Positions 1 through 5,793 of a stretch of 9,968 nt of DNA are shown here, one piece after another. Each line of letters starts with the position of its first letter. Position 1 is the first letter of the stretch. Position numbers and translations under genes: made by a program. Below the pieces are notes generated by a model. It was not told the origin of the DNA. It worked only from the letters and a program-made list of their open reading frames with translations, and searched no databases. The DNA is from Bacteroidales bacterium (GTDB taxonomy: Bacteria; Bacteroidota; Bacteroidia; Bacteroidales; UBA932): the NCBI GenBank assembly GCA_017958765.1, contig JAGDBY010000164.1, forward strand, positions 1 to 9,968, given 5' to 3'.

Positions 1-2
1 AC

Positions 3-194
3 GGAGACACAGCTCTGGTTATGGTGGAGCAGGAACATCAGGTTCTCCTTGTCAAGGGCCTTGATTTGGACAAATACCGCTATGCACCCCTTGACGGGTT
101 CTGTCCGTACGGCAATTTCCACCATTTCGACATATTGTTCTACTCCGACGCCATAAGGCAGAATGCCTTGCTGAGAGCTTACGGAGAGCGATAA
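3..194 (+). CDS. C-terminal end of an unidentified protein (5' truncated by window edge)
   Basis: An open frame enters from the left edge and ends at a TAA at 192-194, giving the last 63 residues of a protein whose start lies outside the window. The visible tail is mixed hydrophilic and aromatic, with stretches such as VLLVKGLDLDKYRYAPLDGF and CPYGNFHHFDILFYSD, and ends in RAYGER. It has no membrane segment. The stop lies 4 bases before the next start, so it is almost certainly the upstream member of the glycosyltransferase operon. I do not recognise the family. A role in polysaccharide or glycoconjugate synthesis would rest only on its neighbour. That it is coding is supported by the uninterrupted frame, the tight spacing and ordinary codon use, but 63 residues is short evidence. 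Confidence 0.7.
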   Translation, partial: GDTALVMVEQEHQVLLVKGLDLDKYRYAPLDGFCPYGNFHHFDILFYSDAIRQNALLRAYGER

Positions 195-198
195 TTAT

Positions 199-1320
199 AT
201 GAAGACAGTACTTTTAGGACCGGCGTACCCCTACAGGGGAGGAATAGCAGCCTTCAACGAACGGCTTGCCCGGCAGTTGATTCAGGACGGCCACGAGGTG
301 GAGATATTCACCTTCACCCTCCAGTACCCTTCCCTGCTATTCCCCGGCAAGACTCAGTACTCTGATTCCGAGCCCCCTGCAGGACTTGCCATCACAAGAC
401 GGGTCAATTCTCTGAACCCTTTCAACTGGATCCGCGTGGGGAGAATGATACGGAGAATGGCTCCGGACCGTCTTATAGTCAAGTTCTGGACCCCTTTCCT
501 GGCCCCCTGCCTCGGTACTATAGCCAGAATTGCCAAGAAAGGCGGTAAAGTGAGAGTTGTCTCCATCCCAGACAATATAGTCCCGCACGAGAAGAAATTC
601 ACCGACACTGCGCTGGCCAGATACTTCGTCAACTCCATAGACGCATTCGTGGCTATGTCGGACAGCGTGATGAAAGACCTCAGGGCCCTCGACCGTCACG
701 GCAAGCCTAAAGTGCTCCGCCCTCACCCTATCTACGACCACTTCGGCCCGGCTATGAGCAAGAAGGAGGCCGCCGCCCATCTGGGGATAGATCCAAAAGG
801 CCGATACGTCCTCTTTTTCGGCTTTATTCGGGACTACAAGGGGCTGGACAGGCTGATTGAAGCGATGGCCGACCAGCGGCTCAAAAAGCTGGGGATCAAG
901 CTTATCGTGGCCGGAGAGTTCTATGAGGATGAGAGCAAATACAAAGTGCCGGCCCGCCAGCTCGGCGTAGAAGAGAATATTGTCTGGCACACTCATTTTA
1001 TATCCGATGACCAGGTGAGATACTATTTCAATGCAGCCGACATCGTGGCACAGCCTTACAAGACCGCAACTCAGAGCGGAGTAACCCAGATCGCATATCA
1101 TTTCGAGAAGCCGATGCTGGTGACCGACGTCGGAGGCCTTGCAGAGATTGTCCCTGACGGGAAGGCCGGCTATGTGGTAAAACCCGAAGTAAAGGCCATT
1201 TCCGACGCTCTCTACGAGTTTTTCGGCGGAGAGAGTCTCCCTGATTTCTCAGCGGGGATAAAGGAGCAGAAGCAGAAATTCAGCTGGGCCGAGATGGCCG
1301 AAACAGCAATAAACATATAA
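199..1320 (+). CDS. Family 4 glycosyltransferase (GT-B fold)
   Basis: A cytoplasmic or membrane-associated enzyme expected to move a sugar from a nucleotide-sugar donor to a glycan or lipid-linked acceptor. At 373 residues it is normal for GT4. The N-terminal Rossmann half opens with the glycine-rich GPAYPYRGGIAAF (7-19), typical of the acceptor domain. The donor half has FGFIRDYKGLDRLIEA (207-222), carrying the Arg and Lys (R211, K214) that in the family contact the donor phosphates, then VGGLAEIV (311-318). The usual EX7E motif is not evident: the corresponding stretch reads ATQSGVTQIAYHFEKP (290-305), with no Glu at either expected place. There is no signal peptide or transmembrane segment. 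The ATG at 199 gives the complete N-terminal strand and lies 4 bases after the preceding stop, which suggests translational coupling. Donor and acceptor cannot be read from the sequence. It could serve capsule, O-antigen or exopolysaccharide assembly. Confidence 0.9.
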   Translation: MKTVLLGPAYPYRGGIAAFNERLARQLIQDGHEVEIFTFTLQYPSLLFPGKTQYSDSEPPAGLAITRRVNSLNPFNWIRVGRMIRRMAPDRLIVKFWTPFLAPCLGTIARIAKKGGKVRVVSIPDNIVPHEKKFTDTALARYFVNSIDAFVAMSDSVMKDLRALDRHGKPKVLRPHPIYDHFGPAMSKKEAAAHLGIDPKGRYVLFFGFIRDYKGLDRLIEAMADQRLKKLGIKLIVAGEFYEDESKYKVPARQLGVEENIVWHTHFISDDQVRYYFNAADIVAQPYKTATQSGVTQIAYHFEKPMLVTDVGGLAEIVPDGKAGYVVKPEVKAISDALYEFFGGESLPDFSAGIKEQKQKFSWAEMAETAINI

Positions 1321-1325
1321 CAGAT

Positions 1326-2609
1326 ATGAGAAAAGAACGTCTTTTATTCTTTGTTGCCATATGCATAAGCGTATTGGCCTGCACCTCTTGCAGCAACAAA
1401 CCGGGCGAGCTTTCTTTCTTCCAGAAGATCCAGGGTTGGGAGCTGCTGTTCGACGGCGAAACACTCAACGGATGGAGAGACTACAACGGAAGGGAGCTTA
1501 CAGGTCCTTGGACCGTGGTCGACGGTACTATTCAAGCTGAGGGAAGCGGCGGAGATGCCAGCGGTTACATTGTAACTGACAGGGAATTCGCCAATTTCGA
1601 GCTTTACTGGGAGTGGAAAATCTCCGAAGGGGGGAACAGCGGCGTGCTGTATCACGTGGTTGAAAACAGGAGGTTCGCTGTACCTTATGTTACCGGCCCT
1701 GAGTATCAACTGATTGATGATGAGAACTGGGAGGCTGTCAACGGATACCCTCTCGAAGAATGGCAACGCTGCGGAGTCGATTATGCTATGTATGTTCCTG
1801 ATTTCGACACAAGAAAGCTTAATCCTGCCGGAGAATGGAACAGCTCGAAGATCGTCTTCGACAACGGGCACGTTACTTACTACCTCAACGGGAAGGTTAC
1901 CGTGGAGTTCGACGCCTGGACCGATGACTGGTACGCTCGGAAGGATTCAGGCAAATGGGCTACAGCCCCTGAGTACGGCCTTGCACGCAAAGGTCATATA
2001 TGTCTCCAGGATCACGGCTACCCTGCCTGGTTCAGAAACATCCGCATCAGGGAGCTTCCTACAAAGACCTACGAGAAGGATCTGTTCAACGGCAAAGACC
2101 TTACCGGCTGGGATCTCTACGGCACGGATCTCTGGTATGTGGAGAACGGGGAGCTGATTTGCGAGAGCGGTCCTGACAATACCTACGGATACCTCGCCAC
2201 AAGGGATTACTACGACAATTTCGACCTGACTGTCGAATTCAAGCAGGAGGCTAACGGCAACTCGGGAGTATTCTTCCGTTCTTTCGTCCAAAGGCCGGCT
2301 ATCGTGAACGGATGGCAGGTGGAGGTTGCCCCTAAGGGGTTCGACACTGCCGGTATCTACGAGTCATACGGTCGCGGATGGCTTATCCAGATTGAAGATG
2401 AGAAGGAGAACATTCTCAAAGAGGGTGAATGGAATACACTGCGCATTCTCGCTCAGGGGGACAATGTTCAGACTTGGCTGAACGGGGAGCCGATGGTCAA
2501 TCTCACAGATGAAAGAGTCGGAAGAGGTCACGGAAGAATCGCCCTTCAGATACACGACGGAGGCGGAATCAAGGTCCGCTGGCGCAACCTTCACATCAAA
2601 ACGCTCTAA
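1326..2609 (+). CDS. Lipoprotein with two tandem DUF1080 (3-keto-disaccharide hydrolase-like) domains
   Basis: A secreted protein of 427 residues. The N-terminus has basic residues, a hydrophobic stretch (6-18) and cysteines at 19 and 22. VLAC (16-19) is the likelier lipobox, though not a perfect one. Two copies of the jelly-roll DUF1080 fold (PF06439) follow, roughly residues 37-244 and 251-427. Paired landmarks are LFDGETLNGW (41-50) with LFNGKDLTGW (253-262), GGNSGVLYH (102-110) with NGNSGVFFR (310-318), AGEWNSSKIV (168-177) with EGEWNTLRIL (366-375), and GHICLQDHG (223-231) with GRIALQIHD (403-411). Some characterised family members cleave 3-keto-glycosides after a dehydrogenase has oxidised the sugar; others may only bind carbohydrate. 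The gene starts 5 bases after the glycosyltransferase stop, so they are probably co-transcribed. No Gfo/Idh/MocA oxidoreductase, the usual partner, lies in the window. Family and architecture are firm; catalytic activity is not. Confidence 0.88.
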   Translation: MRKERLLFFVAICISVLACTSCSNKPGELSFFQKIQGWELLFDGETLNGWRDYNGRELTGPWTVVDGTIQAEGSGGDASGYIVTDREFANFELYWEWKISEGGNSGVLYHVVENRRFAVPYVTGPEYQLIDDENWEAVNGYPLEEWQRCGVDYAMYVPDFDTRKLNPAGEWNSSKIVFDNGHVTYYLNGKVTVEFDAWTDDWYARKDSGKWATAPEYGLARKGHICLQDHGYPAWFRNIRIRELPTKTYEKDLFNGKDLTGWDLYGTDLWYVENGELICESGPDNTYGYLATRDYYDNFDLTVEFKQEANGNSGVFFRSFVQRPAIVNGWQVEVAPKGFDTAGIYESYGRGWLIQIEDEKENILKEGEWNTLRILAQGDNVQTWLNGEPMVNLTDERVGRGHGRIALQIHDGGGIKVRWRNLHIKTL

Positions 2610-2611
2610 TA

Positions 2612-2773
2612 GTTCCCGGTGAGCCTGTGTGAGAAGGAAAATGTAAGCATCCAGGCTTGTAGTGGAAGGGGCCCGCAAAACAAAAAAGCTGTGACGAAAG
2701 TCATAGCTTTTTTTGTTGCAGCGGGAAGGCGAGCGAAGCGAGGTTTTCCATTCACACTGGGCTCACCGGGAAC
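2612..2773. repeat. Palindromic intergenic element with 30-base imperfect inverted repeats
   Basis: The left arm (2612-2641) and right arm (2744-2773) are inverted copies. The outermost 14 bases, GTTCCCGGTGAGCC, match exactly. After a short mismatch come GTGTGA and GGAAAA blocks shared by both arms, so 26 positions pair. The arms enclose about 100 bases with the terminator hairpin at the centre and a purine-rich stretch GCGAGCGAAGCGAGG (2729-2743). The element exactly fills the gap between two converging genes, 3 bases after one stop and 17 bases from the other. I see no flanking target-site duplication and no transposase. It may be a dispersed palindromic repeat (MITE- or REP-like) or a dedicated structured convergent terminator; one copy cannot distinguish these. 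Confidence 0.75.
2682..2714. terminator. Bidirectional intrinsic terminator hairpin, GAAA loop
   Basis: A 14-base-pair stem (2682-2695 with 2700-2713) closed by a GAAA tetraloop at 2696-2699, with a single G-T wobble. On the + strand the right arm is a run of seven T. On the minus strand the A-run of the left arm gives the matching U-tract. It can therefore end both the DUF1080 operon arriving from the left and the Omp85 gene arriving from the right. A further 5-bp stem (2672-2676 with 2721-2725) extends the hairpin below a small internal loop. Confidence 0.85.
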
Positions 2774-2789
2774 AAGCCGGGAGATGAGA

Positions 2790-4910
2790 TTAGAACGGAT
2801 ATCCGATGCCGAAATTGACGGTGTATCCGTTAGGCTGGAACCACTGGTTCGGCTGCTTCCACTCCTTTGTAACCGGATCATACTGCTTGATACCGAGGTC
2901 CACGCGCACCAGGATCAATCCGAAGTCGAGCCTCAGACCGACACCCCAGTCGAGAGCCGCAGTCTCGGCAATCTTCCTAATGTCAAACACATACTTCTTG
3001 TCCGGCACCTTCGGATTCGGAAGATTCCAGATATTACCTGCATCTGCGAAGAGAGCTCCCTTGAACTTCCACACAATAGGGAAACGGAACTCGAGGTTAG
3101 CCTCCAACAACATATCTCCCACCTGATTGGCGATAGCGTAGTTCTCATCTATAGGTGAGTCTCCCGGACCGATCGTCCTGCTCTGCCATCCTCTGAGGCT
3201 GCTCGCGCCGCCGGCAAAGAACATATTCTCCAAAGGGATGGCTGTAGAGTTACCGTATGCATAACCGGCGCCTCCCATAAGCCTTGCAGCGAACTGGAAC
3301 TGATTGTTCTTTCCGAAGAAGAAAGTCTGAACCAGAGAGAGCTGAGACCTCACGTACTGAGCGTAAGGAGTTCCGGCGATAAGGTAGGTATCCCCGTCCT
3401 TCTCAAGATATTTGTTGAACAGACTCAGCAGGTTACCTGAGAAATCATTCTGCCAGCGCAGATAGAAATATGTATCGGAAGGAGTAGTCTGAGTAGTCGT
3501 AGTGAGGAAGAACGAAACGTTTCCTCCGAGGTCGAAGTGGTTGGTGTACAGATTCTTAAGATATGTACTTCCCAGGCTGTTGTAGAATTCCGGATCGATG
3601 TCCTGAATTCTGGTCATATTCAGTCTCGCAGGGGTAATCTGCATCGTAGCATAGTCGCTCGGCATCCAAGAATATCCGTAATTGACAGAATAGATGCTTC
3701 TCACATACTCAGGGCGGTCCTGATAGCTGAAGTTAAGGGTAAGTAGCGTAGAAGGCATTCTCCTGCCGTTGAACCATCTGCCAGGCAGCAGAAGGAACTT
3801 AGGAAACGCCAGCGAAGCGTTCACCGCATACTCTCCGAAACCTACTACGGAATTAGGAAGAAACTGGAAACGGCCCTTCATAGAGAGGTTGAAATTCTCT
3901 CCTCCGCGGAAAAAGTTCTTGTGAGAATAAGATATCTGCGGGCTTATACCCCAGAAACCGGACGAGTTGATGGATCCCTCCAGGTTCACCCTCATACTCT
4001 GCATCTTTGACGGAGAGAGGAAGATGTTGCAATCCACGTAGTTAGAATCACGCGGAGAGAGGTCCATCTTCACCGAACTGAACACACGGTTGGATACGTA
4101 TCTCTGGTATGCATTGTTGATGGCTGTCTCACTGTACTGAGCGTCAGGATAGATTCGGTTGACATTGTTCAGGAAATTTCTCCTCACTTTCAGACCGTTG
4201 GTAGGGATGATTGAAACGTCGCCTATCTTATATACGGTGTGATGCTCTTTAGCGGCATCCTTCGACTCATTTCTGGTGTAATTCTTAAGTTCCACCATCA
4301 GCTTGGCAGAATCTCTGACGGCCGTGGTGTCGGCATAGTAGAAGAAATAGTTCTTCGTAAATCCGTAGTAACCCTGATTTCTAAGAATCTGCGCGATTCT
4401 GTCCGCCTCTTTCTCCAGAGCATCCTCTGAGAGGTAGCTCACATCTTTATAATTGAAGTGGACACCCAGAGAATCCAGCCTTGAAGCCAGCAGATTGTCA
4501 TCCACGGAGAATGTCATCTTGTTGATAGGGAACTTCTTGCCCAGTGTGACATTATATTGGACCTTCGCCCTCTTGCCGCTGTATTTTACGGTCGGGTCCA
4601 CCTTAGAATTATAATAGCCCAGATACTCCAGGTGATTGATCATACCGTCAGTGGTCGGCTTGAAATAAGTCGAATCGAGCAAAGTAGGCTCCACAAAGAG
4701 AGATTTGATACCGATGACGCTGTTGGCGCCTGTCCCCTGCTTCACATACGGAAGAAGATCCCCTCCTGCATAGCCGTCCTGCGGATTGGTCACCTTTACC
4801 TTATTCTCTTTGAGCACATACTGTCCCTTGGGAACATTATATGTTGCGGCACATCCTGACAAAAGGAATATCGCCGTCAAAACAATCTGAAATAATGCAA
4901 CTTTTTTCAT
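2790..4910 (-). CDS. tamL: TamL/TamA-type Omp85 outer-membrane assembly lipoprotein
   Basis: An outer-membrane beta-barrel protein of the Omp85 (BamA/TamA) superfamily. It is 706 residues when started at the ATG complementary to 4908-4910. That start gives a clear lipoprotein signal peptide with lipobox LSGC (17-20), so the mature protein begins at C20. The open frame continues upstream to 5291, but that extension runs antisense through the RNA methyltransferase gene and would bury the signal peptide. POTRA-like alternating helix and strand segments fill roughly residues 60-300. The barrel starts near residue 304 with alternating aromatic strands. The family's conserved loop motif is present as GGASSLRGW, with L572, R573, G574 and W575. 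The protein ends in a terminal Phe, as barrels often do. Lipidation of a TamA-like protein is characteristic of Bacteroidota TamL, which is thought to work with a TamB-like partner in envelope assembly; no TamB gene is in the window. The stop is 17 bases from the palindromic terminator. Confidence 0.9.
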   Translation of the reverse strand: MKKVALFQIVLTAIFLLSGCAATYNVPKGQYVLKENKVKVTNPQDGYAGGDLLPYVKQGTGANSVIGIKSLFVEPTLLDSTYFKPTTDGMINHLEYLGYYNSKVDPTVKYSGKRAKVQYNVTLGKKFPINKMTFSVDDNLLASRLDSLGVHFNYKDVSYLSEDALEKEADRIAQILRNQGYYGFTKNYFFYYADTTAVRDSAKLMVELKNYTRNESKDAAKEHHTVYKIGDVSIIPTNGLKVRRNFLNNVNRIYPDAQYSETAINNAYQRYVSNRVFSSVKMDLSPRDSNYVDCNIFLSPSKMQSMRVNLEGSINSSGFWGISPQISYSHKNFFRGGENFNLSMKGRFQFLPNSVVGFGEYAVNASLAFPKFLLLPGRWFNGRRMPSTLLTLNFSYQDRPEYVRSIYSVNYGYSWMPSDYATMQITPARLNMTRIQDIDPEFYNSLGSTYLKNLYTNHFDLGGNVSFFLTTTTQTTPSDTYFYLRWQNDFSGNLLSLFNKYLEKDGDTYLIAGTPYAQYVRSQLSLVQTFFFGKNNQFQFAARLMGGAGYAYGNSTAIPLENMFFAGGASSLRGWQSRTIGPGDSPIDENYAIANQVGDMLLEANLEFRFPIVWKFKGALFADAGNIWNLPNPKVPDKKYVFDIRKIAETAALDWGVGLRLDFGLILVRVDLGIKQYDPVTKEWKQPNQWFQPNGYTVNFGIGYPF

Positions 4911-4920
4911 TTTCAACCTA

Positions 4921-4952
4921 CAAAATTGTGCATATATTTTTACTTTTGCAAA
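4921..4952 (-). promoter_or_regulatory. Candidate Bacteroidales promoter for the Omp85 gene
   Basis: On the minus strand a TTTG box (complement of 4949-4952) is followed after 20 bases by CAATTTTG (complement of 4921-4928). This fits the Bacteroidales layout of a -33 TTTG and a -7 TAnnTTTG, with one deviation, C for the first T. Transcription would begin about 5 bases before the start codon, giving an almost leaderless mRNA. It overlaps the candidate promoter of the divergent methyltransferase gene. Confidence 0.5.
4941..4948 (+). promoter_or_regulatory. Candidate -7 box for the RNA methyltransferase gene
   Basis: TACTTTTG matches the Bacteroidales -7 consensus TAnnTTTG exactly and lies 17 bases before the ATG at 4966. 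No good TTTG is found about 20 bases further upstream, so the -33 half is weak or absent. The predicted leader is only about 10 bases. The box sits inside the spacer of the opposing promoter. Confidence 0.5.
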
Positions 4953-4965
4953 AATCGACCTCACA

Positions 4966-5685
4966 ATGATATCAAAAGCGGACATCAAAGAGATTCGTTC
5001 TCTGTCACTTAAAAAGTACCGTGACAGCCTCGGCCTCTTTGTGGTTGAAGGAGAAAAGATTGTCGAGGAAGCGCTCAGCTCCGACTTTGAAGTGGTAAAA
5101 GTGTTCCGCACTTCCGATATCGGGGAAGAGATGATGCGCAGAATCACCCTTCTCTCATCCCCTTCTCCAGCTCTTGCAGTGGTTAAGATTCCTGACGCCG
5201 GAGATGCGGCTGCCGTTAGAGAGGCGATTGCGGCGCACAATATATCCCTTGCCCTTGACTCGGTTCGTGACCCGGGGAATATGGGTACCATTGTCAGAAT
5301 AGCCGACTGGTTCGGGATCGAGGCGATTTTTGCATCGAGGGACTGCGTGGATATCTACAATCCTAAAGTTGTCCAGGCCACAATGGGGGCGATATTCCGC
5401 AAGAAGGTGATTTACTGTGACTTGCAGGATGTTCTCAGCCAATATAGGGAGGCCGGCAAGCCGGTTTACGGCACTTTTCTGGAGGGAGAAGACATCAATT
5501 CTCTCAAACTTTCAAACGAGGGGATCGTGGTGATGGGATCCGAGTCTAACGGCATCTCCGAGGCAGTTTCCAAGCTGGTATCACAGAAGCTTTTCATCCC
5601 CCCTTACCCTGCAGGCAGCGTCACAAGCGAATCTCTGAACGTAGCTGTAGCCGCCGCCATCACCTGCGCCGCATTCAGACGGTAG
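4966..5685 (+). CDS. SpoU/TrmH-family RNA 2'-O-methyltransferase
   Basis: A 239-residue SPOUT enzyme expected to methylate a ribose 2'-OH in rRNA or tRNA using S-adenosylmethionine. The N-terminal part (about 1-75) is the L30e-like substrate-binding domain, with LGLFVVEGEKIVEEAL (22-37). The catalytic domain has the three SpoU motifs: motif 1 LDSVRDPGNMGTIVRIADW (97-115), containing N105 and R111; motif 2 VVMGSESNGIS (188-198), with E193 and N195; and motif 3 LFIPPYPAGSVTSESLNVAV (209-228), whose S222, L224 and N225 form part of the trefoil-knot cofactor site. All key residues are present. The length fits RlmB- or TsnR-like proteins, but the target nucleotide cannot be assigned. It is divergent from the Omp85 gene with a 55-base gap and ends 108 bases before potA. 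Confidence 0.93.
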   Translation: MISKADIKEIRSLSLKKYRDSLGLFVVEGEKIVEEALSSDFEVVKVFRTSDIGEEMMRRITLLSSPSPALAVVKIPDAGDAAAVREAIAAHNISLALDSVRDPGNMGTIVRIADWFGIEAIFASRDCVDIYNPKVVQATMGAIFRKKVIYCDLQDVLSQYREAGKPVYGTFLEGEDINSLKLSNEGIVVMGSESNGISEAVSKLVSQKLFIPPYPAGSVTSESLNVAVAAAITCAAFRR

Positions 5686-5727
5686 CATTATTTTTCCATT
5701 TTTTAGCTAATTGTCAAATAATTATTG

Positions 5728-5735
5728 TACTTTTG
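5728..5735 (+). promoter_or_regulatory. Candidate -7 box of the pot operon promoter
   Basis: TACTTTTG matches the Bacteroidales -7 consensus TAnnTTTG and lies 58 bases upstream of the potA start, inside the only sizeable gap before the four pot genes. The -33 box is poor: TTTA at 5702-5705 with a 22-base spacer is the nearest candidate. The predicted leader is about 50 bases. Just downstream, at 5744-5753, is a small palindrome TAGA-AA-TCTA near the expected transcription start. Confidence 0.5.
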
Positions 5736-5793
5736 GCGTCGATTAGAAATCTACTTTTTTATGCGCTTTTTCAAACCTTCATAACGTCACGAA

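Noticed and set aside
337..1101. A 254-residue minus-strand open frame within the glycosyltransferase gene
   Set aside because: It is fully contained in and antisense to a gene with clear GT4 motifs, and shows no family signature of its own.
2610..2789. Transposon or insertion sequence at the inverted repeat
   Set aside because: There is no transposase frame between the arms and no target-site duplication at the flanks. At most it would be a non-autonomous element.
2619..3158. A 179-residue + strand open frame starting in the palindromic element
   Set aside because: It runs through the inverted repeat and terminator and then antisense to the Omp85 barrel. Its composition has no recognisable domain.
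4911..5291. Upstream extension of the minus-strand Omp85 reading frame by 127 residues
   Set aside because: It runs antisense through the methyltransferase coding sequence and would place an internal lipoprotein signal peptide in mid-protein. The Met at 4910 gives a textbook signal with LSGC and a promoter-like sequence just upstream.
5683..5709. Possible terminator after the methyltransferase gene (TAGC...GCTA with T-rich loop)
   Set aside because: The stem is only 4 base pairs with a loop of about 19 bases, too weak to call. Some read-through from the methyltransferase gene into the pot operon is therefore possible.
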